Below are positions 1-10,016 of a DNA stretch of 64,000 nt, piece after piece. The stretch spans positions 1 through 64,000 of the forward strand of contig CAMVPA010000009.1 of the NCBI GenBank assembly GCA_947169245.1. Direction: 5' to 3'. The notes under the pieces are model-generated. The model was not told the DNA's origin, searched no databases, and was given only the letters and a program-made list of their open reading frames with translations. Positions within the stretch are counted from its first letter, which is position 1, and every line of letters starts with the position of its first letter. Position numbers and translations under genes: made by a program. The stretch is from an uncultured Prevotellaceae bacterium. Its GTDB lineage: Bacteria; Bacteroidota; Bacteroidia; Bacteroidales; Bacteroidaceae.

Positions 1-76
1 GCGGCCCCGGAGAAGTCTGCGGCGGCCCCGGAGAAGTCTGCGGCGGCCCCGGAGATTTGTCCCACGGCCTGGGACG
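1..76. repeat. 21-bp tandem repeat array plus small palindrome, locus A
   Basis: Three copies (the first cut by the window edge) of the 16-mer ctgcggcggccccgga separated by 5 variable bases, giving a 21-bp period, followed at 59-75 by gtcccacggcctgggac, whose 6-bp arms pair around cggcc. The same array plus palindrome occurs at 40055-40197. The period is a multiple of three and one frame reads as an Ala/Pro/Glu/Lys heptad, but the sequence after the palindrome is not conserved as protein between the two loci, so I treat it as non-coding. Function unknown. Confidence 0.85.
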
Positions 77-184
77 TTTTCAACGTGCGGCGTTTTGCCC
101 AAAAGTCGTGCTCTGCCGACAGGCTGCTGTGGCGACCCTTCGCGCGCGCGTGCATATATGATGGCGAAACGTGGAAACACCCCT

Positions 185-256
185 CACTTCCTGCACTTCC
201 TGCACCTTCGAGAGGACGGGCATGGGTCGTGCCAGGTGCAGGAAGTGCAGGAAGTG
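185..256. repeat. Long perfect inverted repeat (23-bp arms) built from cacttcctg units
   Basis: The left arm (185-207) and right arm (234-256) are perfect reverse complements over 23 bases, with a 26-base loop. Each arm contains a tandem repeat of cacttcctg or caggaagtg. The right-arm motif recurs at 40324-40351, in the other mosaic spacer. Transcribed RNA or single-stranded DNA could form a strong hairpin here. It lies about 100 bases upstream of the promoter of the first gene. Between the features, 77-184 and 257-330 hold nothing I recognise. Confidence 0.85.
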
Positions 257-330
257 CAACACGTTTTCCGGTTTACCCATCTATATAATGCGCACACGCG
301 TACGCGCGAAAGGAAAATTTAACAGAGTTT

Positions 331-364
331 TGTGTACGGGTCTCGATTTTTCTTCGTAACTTTG
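331..364 (+). promoter_or_regulatory. Bacteroidetes-type promoter for the pectinesterase cluster
   Basis: The -7 box TAACTTTG is at 357-364, matching TAnnTTTG. A TTG at 331-333 is a possible -33 element, with a slightly long spacer of 23 bases. The -7 box sits 54 bases before the ATG at 419, and the leader is AT-rich. Confidence 0.7.
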
Positions 365-418
365 CACTTTGGTATCAGACTACATAACAAATCCATACAT
401 TAACTTAAAAAACAACCT

Positions 419-3400
419 ATGAAGTACAAATTACTACGATTCTCCCTGCTGAGCATCATGGCGATGCTGTGGGGAACAGTGTTTGCCGATTCCTACCAAA
501 AGGTTACGTCCTCCAGCGATCTGGTCGATGGACAATACCTGATTGTGTATGAGGGCAATGACACGCATGCCGCTGTAGCACTCAACGGCTCTTTAGAGAC
601 GCTGGATGCAGCAAACAATGGTATTGCCGTTACTATTTCCGACAACACCATCAGCTCAACAACGGAGTTGGATGCTGCTGCATTCACCATTGATGTTGCT
701 GCCGGCACCATTCAAAGCAGCACCGGCAATTATATCGGTGCAAGTAGCTACGCAAACACGTTAAAGACTGCTACGTCTGCTGATACTTACAAGAACGCCA
801 TCAGCATTGAAAATGATGGCAGTGCTGTTATCGGCATAACGTTTACAGGCGGAACCGTAACCATGCGCTATAATTATGCCAACGACCAGCTTCGTTTCCG
901 CTATTACAAGAGTGGTCAACAGCCTGTCGCCCTTTACAAGAAGGACACCGGCGGCCAGACCGACACCCGCGTCGCCACGACACTGACACTGGGCGACCAC
1001 GCCACGACAGGCGAGGTGGGCGGCACCCTGTCGCTGCCGACAGCCACGGTGACGGCCAACGGCAGTGCCATTTCCAATGCCCAGGTGACATGGACCAGCT
1101 CGAACGAGACCGTGGCCACCATCTCGGGCAGCACCATCAACCTTCTGACAGCCGGAACAACGACCATCAAGGCCAGCTATGAAGGCGACAACGCCAACAA
1201 ACCCAGTTCGGCCAGCTTCACACTGACTGTGACACCTGCCGCTGTGGCCATTACGTCGTTCGCTGAGCTGCAGGCTAAGGTGACCTCTGACAACACACCT
1301 GCCGCCATCACCTTCAACGGTGAGCAAGTAGTCTACGTCAACGGCTCTAACGCCTTCTTAGCCGATGCTACTGGCAAGGGCGCACTCATCTACACCAAGA
1401 ATCATGGCTTGGAGGCCGGTCAGACGCTGACGGGAACCATCAGCGCCACCATCACCCTCTATCAGGGCAATGCTGAGATTACCGGTTTCTCGACTGAAGG
1501 CTTGACCATCGGCACAGCCGACGTTACACCTACCCTCACCGCCGTTGGCAGCATCACTGCAGCCAACCAAAGCACACTGGTGACCATCAAGAACGTCACC
1601 TACTCGCAGGAGACGGAGTGCTTTACAGACGCTAACGGCGCTTCCATCAAGTACTACGACAAGTTCAAGGCCAAAGCCGAAATCGAAGAGGACAAGGCAT
1701 ACGACGTGACTGGTATCGTCGTGATGTATAACGACCTTATTGAAATCTGCCCCCGCACGGCTGAGGATGTCGTCGAGGCAACAGGCGACACACCCGAAGA
1801 GTGGGTATGGCGCGACTTCGCCGTCAGACTGAGCGACGGTTCTGTTCCCACCGACACCAAGACATTCGGTGTCAAAGTGGCTGAGGATGGCACATACACT
1901 GCCGTTGATGCCAACGACGATACCGCCAACTTCGTATTCAACGGCGGACGCTTCAACGACGCACAGCACGGCTGGGAGAACGTCAACATCACCATGAAGG
2001 TCAATGGTCCTGTACTCATCAAGTTAGGCGACTGCCAGCATGGTGCACAGACCGGTACCATCACCGACGCTGCAGGAAACGTGACCCCGCTGGCCAAGGC
2101 AGCTAAGAAGTGTTGGGATCCCAATGCCCCCGACCAGAACGTTGTGGCAACCTACTACCGTGGTTTGGAGCCCACCACACTGACCATCGATTTCAAGGGC
2201 TACTGCCCGTTCTTCAGTGCTACAGCCATTGCTCCTGAGGATCTGCCTGCCGAAGTGACGGAGTACACTGTCACCTTCCAAAAGCAGGACGACATCGAGG
2301 GTGTGGTTCCGACCGAACTGACGGTAAAGGAAGGTGAGGCCATCGTCCTCCCCGCCAACCGCACACTCTACAAGAAAGACTACACAATGACAGCATGGAC
2401 TGACGGTACAACGCAGTACAAGCCTGGCGACGAAATGACCATCACCGCCAACACAACCCTGACTGCCGTCTTCACCGAGAACGACATCGAGGACCCAGAA
2501 CTTGGAGAGACCTTCACCGCCATCTGGGACTTCCAGCAGAAGAACGGCGCACCCGTACTGAGCTACGAGGGGAATAAAGGCATCTATGTGACACAGGTGG
2601 ACTTCGGCGGCTATACCGTCGACATGAAGCTCGACTTCGACACCAGCACCGGCAAGATTAATAATGCCAACTGGCAGGACTGGTGCCAGATGAACTCAGG
2701 CACCAAACTGACCATTCCCGCGCTGAAAGGCATGACAGTGTCATTGGAGAGCTATAACGCCACCACGACGACCACCGTTGCCGGCTCTACAGAGCACACC
2801 AGCGAGGGTAACATCGCTACCTACACATACGAAGGCAAAGACAAGACTATCGACATCGTCATTGGCGACGGCTCTTACTTCCGTTATATTAAGGTTGTCT
2901 ATCCCGTTAACGACGACGAAGACATCTTCCCGCTCACTGGTACATGGGACTTCACCGATGCCAACATCGTAGCTGCCGTAACAGCACTGTCTGGCACCAC
3001 TGAGCCAGGCGAGATTGACGCCATGGAGGATAACGGTCTGAAGCTCACCGTCGAGGCCAACGGCCAGACCATCCGCAACAATGGTAATAGCATCCAGACT
3101 GGCAATCCCGTGGTCTTCAAGGTTCCCGTGCAGGGCACGAAGGACGTGGTGACCGTGGTAGGCTACTCTCAACCCTATTTTGCATACTCTGTTGCCGGCA
3201 CAGATGCTACCGAGGCAACCACCATTTACACCGCCACTGCTGCTGACGTAGAACAAGGCTACGTGGAGGTTGTCAACAAGGGCCAGTACCTCATTTCTAT
3301 CTCTGTCACTCAGAACGAGGACGACGACCAGCCCGAGGCTCAAGACATCACCGGCACATGGAGCTACGGCGATGCCGGCGTCATGGACGCTACAATAGCA

Positions 3401-6400
3401 CTCTCAGGCAGCAATGAAGCCGGCGAGGTGGAGGCCGTGGAGAAGAACGGTCTGATGATGACCGTCGAAGCCAACGGCGCTACCTTCCGCAACAATGGCA
3501 ACAACATCCAGGTGCGTACGGGTGCCGTCTTCAAGATTCCTGTGAAGAATGCTGGCGACCTCGTCACCGTCAAGGGCTATACCGGATACTCCTACTATAC
3601 CATTGGCAACAGCACCGAGGTGCTGAACAACGAGAACACCTATAAGGCAAAGATCAGCGATGCCGAGGCAGGCTATGTGGCTGTCACTTCAATGAATGAC
3701 AACAACTACTACCTCGCACTGTCTGTCACGCAGTATGCTCCGAAGGAGAAGATTACGCTCGACAACGAGATGGCTACAGTGACGTTCCCCTTCAACGAGG
3801 GTACCGAGGGTCAGAAGGCTACATTCTCGAATGCCGACTACTTCCTCAATAGCAAGGTGACCTACGGCAGCAACCTGACGCTGAAGGACAAGTACAGCAT
3901 TGCCGATGCTGAACTTTCGACGGACGACAACCAAGTTATGGTTGTACAGACCCGCTTCGAGCCTTCCGCCAAGCTCGACAAGGCCGACGAGGCCAGCGCC
4001 GTACGCTTCATGTTCACACCGAAGCCCGGCTTCAGCTTCGTTCCCACCAAGGTTGCCCTGAATGTCACCCGCTACGGTACCGATAACGGTCTCGTTGACG
4101 TGACATGGGAGGTTGCCAACGGCGAGAACATCGTCCTTGCCACTGGTGTGAAGCCTGCCCGCAATAACGGCAAGCCCAACATCACCAAGGTTTCCTACGA
4201 CATCACCAACGCTACTGCTACCGAAGGTCCCCAGTCACTGCTCGTCCACCTTTACAGCTTGCAGGAGGCTAAACAGTTCGGCATTAACGATATCGTCATT
4301 GAGGGTATTCTGAACGGTACTGAGAAGGATGTGCCCATCCTGGCTTCGTTCAAGGTCAATGGCAACGAGTATGCTGTCGAAGAAGTCTTCGGCGAGGCAT
4401 ACGAGGCAACGCTTGAGCTGCCGAAGACCGAGAAGATGGTCGGCAAGGACAACCCGCTGACCGATGTCACAGCATCAAGCGGCGACGTGGGCGAAATCAG
4501 CTACGAGGAGAAGGACAATGCCTGCATCGTCACCATTCCGATGACAGCAGGTGACACACAGATGGATTACGTGCTGAACGTGGTCTTCAAGCCCGACTTC
4601 ACACTGAGCTACCTCGACGTCGACGGTAAGGTGATTGGCACGCAGACGGTTGAGAAGGATGCCGCCATCGGAGAATTTGCCTACGACATTGCCAATGTTC
4701 CCGCCACGAAGGAGGGTTACAAGGCACGCGGCTGGTTCAAGAAGGCTGTTCTCGGCGAGAAGTTCACCACAGCCGACATCATCACCGCTAACACTAACCT
4801 CTATGCTATCCAGACCGAGATTGAGGAGGCCAGCACGCACAAGAAGTACAACTTCGACCTGACCAACAAGTTCTTCTATGCTGAGGACCACGAGGCATTC
4901 AACCCCGCTGGCAACGGTTTCTACTGGCACGACGCACAGCACGGCTGGGCCTTCAAGCCGGGTAACACCATCGACCTGCTCGTAGGTCCGAAGGCTACCG
5001 TCACCGTGACGCTCTGCCAGTATGGCTATGCTACAGGCATCGATGTGAAGAAGGGCGGTGAGACACTGGCCACGCTCCCCGGCATGTCGGACGGCGATGG
5101 CGGCACAGCTGTCTTCAACTACGAGGGCGAAGCCGGCACCATCACCCTGGAGCTGCAGGGCACAGGTGAGATGTACATCCACGGTGTAAAGATTGTCAAT
5201 ACCTCTGAAGTCAACTTCGAGAGCGAGGGCAACTGGTACTTCGTGAAGGCTGGCGACGCCGGCAGTCTCATCGACGTCATCGACGTTGTGAACGGTATCA
5301 ACGCCAGCAAGGATGCTGGGCGCGCATTCATCTTCCTGCCCGACGGAACCTACGACCTCGATGCTACGGTGAAGACCGCTATCACAGGCAACAACATCTC
5401 CATCATCGGACAGTCAATGGATAAGACCATCATCGTCTCCAAGCCCGACAAGAGCCAGGAGGGTCTGGGCCAGGCCGACTTGCTGCAGAACAGCGGCACC
5501 AACCTCTACCTGCAAGACCTGACGCTGAAGAACGCTCTCGACTACTACAATGCCGGATCAGCTGGACGTGCACCTGCATTTGCCGACGCCGGCAACCGCA
5601 CCATCGGCAAGAACGTGCGCATGCTCTCCTATCAGGACACCTACTACAGCTCTAACAGCAGCCAGCAGGCTTACTGGGAGACCTCTGACATCCACGGTAC
5701 CGTGGACTTCATCTGCGGCGGTGGCGACATCCGCTTCCAGAACACCACGATCTCGCTGGAGCCTCGTCAGGCCAGTGGCAAGGGTGGCCGCACCATCGTG
5801 GCTCCCACCACGACGACGCAGTTCGGCTACGTCTTCGACGGCTGTACCGTGGTCGATCTGGCCAACGGTCAGGGTGATTGGAACTTCGGACGCACCTGGC
5901 AGAACGAGCCTATCAGCGTCTACCTGAACACCACGCTCGACGACAACGCCAAGAACACGCTGGTCGCCTCGCGCTGGACACAGAAGGGTATGAACAACAA
6001 GGATCCGAAGCTCTTCGGCGAATATGGCACCAAGGACATGAACGGTACCGACATCACACCGGCCAGCAACAAGATCAGCTCGTTCGGTGGTACGTTCGAG
6101 ACCATCATCAGCGCCGACAAGGCTGCCGAGTTTGCCTACAGCAAGATGTTCACCGACTGGGATCCCGCCACACTGGCCCGCCAGCTCGAGGCTCCCGCCA
6201 ATGCCAAGTACGACAACGGCACCGTGACATGGACACCGGCCAACAACGGTGCCATCGCCTACATGCTGGAGAAGAACGGCGAGTTCGTGGCTATCACCAC
6301 GGAGAGCACGTTCAACATCACCGTCGATGCAGCCAAGGACGCACTGACCATCCGTGCTGCTAACGCCCAGGGTGGCTTCGGTAAGGCCGCAGCAGTGGCT

Positions 6401-6535
6401 GGCACCGCATCGGCCATCAACAGCGTAAAGACTGCTACCGGCAACGAGCCCGTCTACAACCTCCAGGGCGTACGCGTCAACAAGATCCAGAAGGGCGTCT
6501 ACATCCAGGGCGGCCGTAAGGTGATTGTGAAGTAA
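419..6535 (+). CDS. Very large secreted multidomain pectin methylesterase (CE8)
   Basis: A 2038-residue exported protein predicted to remove methyl esters from pectin. A signal peptide (about 1-24) is followed by a Big_2-like Ig domain (about 184-271), an OB-like region (272-450), an InlB B-repeat-like stretch (614-686), two tandem domains of about 135 residues beginning TGTW (838-975 and 976-1106), and two domains sharing the motif DAQHGW (near 513 and 1504). The CE8 beta-helix is about 1603-1910. Visible catalytic motifs are SYQDTYY (about 1737), GTVDFICGG (about 1760, Asp nucleophile position) and FGRTWQ (about 1822). The Gln found in the family's QAVAL motif is not obvious. The C-terminus (2014-2038) carries the conserved NLQGVRV...KGVYI...KVIVK motif seen in other secreted proteins of this window. 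It is far longer than a typical CE8 enzyme (300-400 residues). It is followed by a second CE8 gene, a GH3 and a GH43. CE8 assignment is firm; the accessory domains are less certain. Confidence 0.88.
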   Translation: MKYKLLRFSLLSIMAMLWGTVFADSYQKVTSSSDLVDGQYLIVYEGNDTHAAVALNGSLETLDAANNGIAVTISDNTISSTTELDAAAFTIDVAAGTIQSSTGNYIGASSYANTLKTATSADTYKNAISIENDGSAVIGITFTGGTVTMRYNYANDQLRFRYYKSGQQPVALYKKDTGGQTDTRVATTLTLGDHATTGEVGGTLSLPTATVTANGSAISNAQVTWTSSNETVATISGSTINLLTAGTTTIKASYEGDNANKPSSASFTLTVTPAAVAITSFAELQAKVTSDNTPAAITFNGEQVVYVNGSNAFLADATGKGALIYTKNHGLEAGQTLTGTISATITLYQGNAEITGFSTEGLTIGTADVTPTLTAVGSITAANQSTLVTIKNVTYSQETECFTDANGASIKYYDKFKAKAEIEEDKAYDVTGIVVMYNDLIEICPRTAEDVVEATGDTPEEWVWRDFAVRLSDGSVPTDTKTFGVKVAEDGTYTAVDANDDTANFVFNGGRFNDAQHGWENVNITMKVNGPVLIKLGDCQHGAQTGTITDAAGNVTPLAKAAKKCWDPNAPDQNVVATYYRGLEPTTLTIDFKGYCPFFSATAIAPEDLPAEVTEYTVTFQKQDDIEGVVPTELTVKEGEAIVLPANRTLYKKDYTMTAWTDGTTQYKPGDEMTITANTTLTAVFTENDIEDPELGETFTAIWDFQQKNGAPVLSYEGNKGIYVTQVDFGGYTVDMKLDFDTSTGKINNANWQDWCQMNSGTKLTIPALKGMTVSLESYNATTTTTVAGSTEHTSEGNIATYTYEGKDKTIDIVIGDGSYFRYIKVVYPVNDDEDIFPLTGTWDFTDANIVAAVTALSGTTEPGEIDAMEDNGLKLTVEANGQTIRNNGNSIQTGNPVVFKVPVQGTKDVVTVVGYSQPYFAYSVAGTDATEATTIYTATAADVEQGYVEVVNKGQYLISISVTQNEDDDQPEAQDITGTWSYGDAGVMDATIALSGSNEAGEVEAVEKNGLMMTVEANGATFRNNGNNIQVRTGAVFKIPVKNAGDLVTVKGYTGYSYYTIGNSTEVLNNENTYKAKISDAEAGYVAVTSMNDNNYYLALSVTQYAPKEKITLDNEMATVTFPFNEGTEGQKATFSNADYFLNSKVTYGSNLTLKDKYSIADAELSTDDNQVMVVQTRFEPSAKLDKADEASAVRFMFTPKPGFSFVPTKVALNVTRYGTDNGLVDVTWEVANGENIVLATGVKPARNNGKPNITKVSYDITNATATEGPQSLLVHLYSLQEAKQFGINDIVIEGILNGTEKDVPILASFKVNGNEYAVEEVFGEAYEATLELPKTEKMVGKDNPLTDVTASSGDVGEISYEEKDNACIVTIPMTAGDTQMDYVLNVVFKPDFTLSYLDVDGKVIGTQTVEKDAAIGEFAYDIANVPATKEGYKARGWFKKAVLGEKFTTADIITANTNLYAIQTEIEEASTHKKYNFDLTNKFFYAEDHEAFNPAGNGFYWHDAQHGWAFKPGNTIDLLVGPKATVTVTLCQYGYATGIDVKKGGETLATLPGMSDGDGGTAVFNYEGEAGTITLELQGTGEMYIHGVKIVNTSEVNFESEGNWYFVKAGDAGSLIDVIDVVNGINASKDAGRAFIFLPDGTYDLDATVKTAITGNNISIIGQSMDKTIIVSKPDKSQEGLGQADLLQNSGTNLYLQDLTLKNALDYYNAGSAGRAPAFADAGNRTIGKNVRMLSYQDTYYSSNSSQQAYWETSDIHGTVDFICGGGDIRFQNTTISLEPRQASGKGGRTIVAPTTTTQFGYVFDGCTVVDLANGQGDWNFGRTWQNEPISVYLNTTLDDNAKNTLVASRWTQKGMNNKDPKLFGEYGTKDMNGTDITPASNKISSFGGTFETIISADKAAEFAYSKMFTDWDPATLARQLEAPANAKYDNGTVTWTPANNGAIAYMLEKNGEFVAITTESTFNITVDAAKDALTIRAANAQGGFGKAAAVAGTASAINSVKTATGNEPVYNLQGVRVNKIQKGVYIQGGRKVIVK

Positions 6536-6545
6536 TCAAGTGGTG

Positions 6546-6578
6546 AGTGGTGAGAGGTCAGAGGTACCTCTCACCACT
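6546..6578 (+). terminator. Intercistronic perfect hairpin
   Basis: Arms agtggtgagaggt (6546-6558) and acctctcaccact (6566-6578) pair over 13 bases around a 7-base loop, 10 bases after the upstream stop codon. A T-rich stretch (6582-6591) follows at a short distance, so it may end or attenuate transcription between the two CE8 genes, or protect an upstream mRNA 3' end. The arms are made of the gtgagaggt repeat found across the window. Confidence 0.6.
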
Positions 6579-6616
6579 TACCTCTTCTTTTAAAAAAACA
6601 AACAAAACAAACTACA

Positions 6617-9600
6617 ATGAAACTACTATTAAGAACCGCTACCCTCTGCGGGCTGCTTGTCATAGCGCTGACAGCTACCGCCGACGGTACAACAACATTC
6701 ACCAACGAGGCCGGTGCCGTTGCCTGGTTGGTAGGAAATGAGACCAACGGCACACCTACTGACAACATCTCGGGCGCCATCAGCAGCGCCAGCGTGAGCG
6801 TAGGCGACGGACTGAAGGCCGAAAGCGCCAACTACTTCGACACCGACATGGTGAAGTACACCCCCGCGACCAGCAATGCCGGCAACGTCGAAGGCGTCAT
6901 GATTGAATACCGCGTGAAGGCGGCCAAGGGCGTCACCTTCAAGCCTACCAAGGTCGACTATGCCGCCGTGAAGGTGGGCACCGACGGTGCCACCTACTCG
7001 TGGAGCTACACCACCGACGGCAAGGAGAGCAGCATCACCGAGATTGAGCCCAAGGCCGACCTGCTGCGCAACAACGGCAACAACAGCAGCACCGCCAAGC
7101 TCATGCACAGCGAGACCATCAACGCCGGTGCCTGCGAGACCTTCACCTTCCGCATCTACATCTCCAAGACAGCCAACAACAAGAACATCTGCATAGGCAA
7201 GGTGACCATTGCCGGCACCGTCAACGGCACGCCGGTCAGTGTCAACACCTACGCCCTCACCGTCAGCGCCAGTCCCGCCGAGGGCGGCACGGCTACCGTC
7301 TACCCGAAGGCCGACCGCTACGACGAGGGCAGCGAGCTGACGCTTACCGCCACCAAGAACTTCGGCTACGACTTCGTCAGCTGGACCGACGGCGCCGGCA
7401 AGACCGTCTCCAAGGAGCCGAAGTTCAAGTACACCGTCAATGCCGACGCCACACTGACCGCCAACTTCAAGAAGGTCAACACCTACGAGCTGGCACTGGC
7501 CGTCGACGGCACCAACAGCTACATGGTGGCCGTCAGCCCCCAGCCCACCGTCATCGACGGCAAGTGGATGTACGAGGAGGGCACGGTCGTTGCACTCAGC
7601 GCCAACCAGTATGAGGGCCTGGTGACCTTCACCAACTGGGACGACGGCGACACAAACAGCAGCAAGCTGATCAGCATGGATGGCAGTGCGCTCGACGGCT
7701 CTGCCGTCAAGACCCTTACCGCCTACTACGCACAGGCCGACATCATCGCCGGATGGGACTTCTACCAGAAGGGCGGCGAGGGACGCAAGGCCGACTTCGC
7801 AGCTCAGGACAACGACGCCGACGCCCTGAGTCTGGTCAACACCCAGACGGGCGAGACCAGCGGATGGCTCGACAAGTCGACGCTCGCCGCCGGCGGCTAC
7901 GAGAGCTTCGCTGGCGCTGCCGTCAACTGGCGTACGGGCACGAAGAACGGCGACGTAGGCAACTGGCACTGGCAGACGAAGGTCAACGCCGAGGCGTTCA
8001 CCGACATCAACGTCCAGTTCAAGATGCTCTACAACTACAACGCCTACCAGACCTACAACGCCGAGTGGTCGCTCGACGGCGAGACTTGGACCAAGTTCGG
8101 CAGCATCACCATGACGGGCGCCAAGGCCGAGGCTTCGTTCAGCAAGAAGCTGCCCGCCGCGTGCAACAACCAGAAGAGCCTCATCATCCGCATGCTGGCC
8201 GACAAGACCTCCGGCATCGACGGTGCCTCTTCGGCCAACGACGGCAACACGCTGGCCATGTTCTTCATCACCGGCACGCCGAAGCTCGTCGACGACGGCA
8301 AGGCCCCGGTGCTCCTGTCGACCATCCCCGCCGAAGGTGCCACAGGCGTGTCGGCAAACGGCAAGATCGTGCTCACCTTCGACGAGCGCGTGAAGATTGC
8401 AGACGGTACCAAGGCTTTTATCGGTGTTCCATCGACAACGGGTTCCAGCTCCGAGACAAAGTATTACCAATACCCAACGCCTGTCGTCAGTGGCAAAGTC
8501 ATCTCATTTGAATATAAGGGACTGGAATACGGCGTCCAATACGATTTCACGCTTGAAGGCAAGACCGTCAGCGACCTGACCGGCAATATGATTGCTGACG
8601 ACATCATTCTGACGTTCACCACCATGGAGCGTCCCGCCGTCAAGAAGGGACTCTACGACGCCGTCGTCGGCAATGTCGACCAGCTGGTGGCCGCCCTCAA
8701 GGCCGCCGAGAGCCGCGCCGACAAGAACCAGCGCTTCCGCATCTTCCTGAAGAACGGCAAGTACCAGCTGCCCAAGGGCACGGCTACCAAGACCTACGAC
8801 GTGGAGCTGGCCAACGGCTCCGCCGCCAGCTACACCAAGACCGACCCCATCACCTACGTCAACGCCCCCAACATATCGTTCATCGGTGAGAGCCGCGACG
8901 GCGTCATCATCACCAACACCATTCCTGCCGACGAAACCTTCGAAGGCAAGTACGGGACGGCCAGCATCTACGATGGCATCGGCAAGAGCGACGTCTTCCA
9001 GATGAGCAGTAAGGTGGAAGGCACCTACTGGCAGGACCTGACCGTAGAGACGGGCATGGCCGACAGCCGCGGACGCGACATCGCCATCCAGGACAAGGGA
9101 ACGAAGAGCATCTTCAAGAACGTGGGACTGCGCGGCTACCAGGACACATGGACATCGAACAACGACCGCGGACTCTACTACTTCGAGGGCGGCTACCTGC
9201 GCGGACGCACCGACTACATGTGCGGTAAGGGCGACATCTTCTTCAACGGCGTCGAGCTGCGACAGATTGCCGGCGGCTACGCGGCCGTTCCCAGCAAGCC
9301 CGCCAAGTACGGCTGGGTCTACAAGGACTGCGTCATCAACGCTGAGGGCTCGGGCGTCGACGGCAAGTACACCCTCGGCCGGCCCTGGGGCAGCGGCACG
9401 CCCATTGCCCTGTTCATCGACACCCGCATGAACGTCGTCCCCTCAGCCATCGGCTGGAACGAGATGTCCGGCGGCTGGCCGGCACGCTTTGCCGAGTACA
9501 ACTCCACGACGTCGACAGGCTCGGTCATCGACCTCAGCGGACGTAAGAAGACCTTTGGCGACGGCCATGCCAACAACCCCGTGCTGACAGCCGAGGAGGC

Positions 9601-10015
9601 CCTCGAGAACAGCAACCTACACCGTATGTTCGGCGACTGGGACCCCACCCTCGCCACCGAGCAGGCTCCCATGCCTAAGAACGTCAGCCTGGCAGGCAAC
9701 GTGCTGACATGGGACGACAGCAACTACGCCCGCTGCTGGGCCGTCGTCAAGAACGGCAAGGTCGTCGACTTCACCACCGAGCCCACCTACACCGTCGACG
9801 ACGCCTCGGCCACCTATGCCGTGCGTGCCGCCAACGAGATGGGCGGTCTGAGCGAAGCCGTCGTGGCCGGACAGACCAACGGCATCAGCGACCTCTCCGC
9901 CCACCCTACACCAATCACCCAATACCAAACACCCATCTACAATCTCCAAGGTGTGCGCGTCAATAAGATGCAGCGCGGCGTCTACATTGTCGGTGGAAAG
10001 AAGCTGTTGAAGTAA
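6617..10015 (+). CDS. Secreted multidomain pectin methylesterase (CE8)
   Basis: An 1132-residue exported CE8 enzyme. A signal peptide (1-23) is followed by an uncharacterised beta-rich domain, two InlB B-repeat-like modules (about 215-290 and 293-370), a carbohydrate-binding-like region (375-555), an SbsA-like Big_5 domain (560-670) and the CE8 beta-helix (from about 680). Visible catalytic motifs are GYQDTW (about 841), GRTDYMCGKGD (about 863, Asp nucleophile) and LGRPWG (about 920). A short Fn3-like piece and the NLQGVRV...GVYI...KKLLK C-terminal motif end the protein. A short proline/threonine insert (nt 9901-9940, HPTPITQYQTP) precedes that motif and is made of the cacccaa-type repeat also present in the GH3 and GH43 genes. 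The downstream GH3 start codon is 1 base after the stop, so the genes are surely cotranscribed. Confidence 0.9.
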   Translation: MKLLLRTATLCGLLVIALTATADGTTTFTNEAGAVAWLVGNETNGTPTDNISGAISSASVSVGDGLKAESANYFDTDMVKYTPATSNAGNVEGVMIEYRVKAAKGVTFKPTKVDYAAVKVGTDGATYSWSYTTDGKESSITEIEPKADLLRNNGNNSSTAKLMHSETINAGACETFTFRIYISKTANNKNICIGKVTIAGTVNGTPVSVNTYALTVSASPAEGGTATVYPKADRYDEGSELTLTATKNFGYDFVSWTDGAGKTVSKEPKFKYTVNADATLTANFKKVNTYELALAVDGTNSYMVAVSPQPTVIDGKWMYEEGTVVALSANQYEGLVTFTNWDDGDTNSSKLISMDGSALDGSAVKTLTAYYAQADIIAGWDFYQKGGEGRKADFAAQDNDADALSLVNTQTGETSGWLDKSTLAAGGYESFAGAAVNWRTGTKNGDVGNWHWQTKVNAEAFTDINVQFKMLYNYNAYQTYNAEWSLDGETWTKFGSITMTGAKAEASFSKKLPAACNNQKSLIIRMLADKTSGIDGASSANDGNTLAMFFITGTPKLVDDGKAPVLLSTIPAEGATGVSANGKIVLTFDERVKIADGTKAFIGVPSTTGSSSETKYYQYPTPVVSGKVISFEYKGLEYGVQYDFTLEGKTVSDLTGNMIADDIILTFTTMERPAVKKGLYDAVVGNVDQLVAALKAAESRADKNQRFRIFLKNGKYQLPKGTATKTYDVELANGSAASYTKTDPITYVNAPNISFIGESRDGVIITNTIPADETFEGKYGTASIYDGIGKSDVFQMSSKVEGTYWQDLTVETGMADSRGRDIAIQDKGTKSIFKNVGLRGYQDTWTSNNDRGLYYFEGGYLRGRTDYMCGKGDIFFNGVELRQIAGGYAAVPSKPAKYGWVYKDCVINAEGSGVDGKYTLGRPWGSGTPIALFIDTRMNVVPSAIGWNEMSGGWPARFAEYNSTTSTGSVIDLSGRKKTFGDGHANNPVLTAEEALENSNLHRMFGDWDPTLATEQAPMPKNVSLAGNVLTWDDSNYARCWAVVKNGKVVDFTTEPTYTVDDASATYAVRAANEMGGLSEAVVAGQTNGISDLSAHPTPITQYQTPIYNLQGVRVNKMQRGVYIVGGKKLLK

Positions 10016-10016
10016 T

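Noticed and set aside
6629..8470. 613-codon open frame on the minus strand
   Set aside because: It is antisense to the second CE8 gene, whose domains and codon pattern are clear. Long antisense frames are expected in GC-rich coding DNA.
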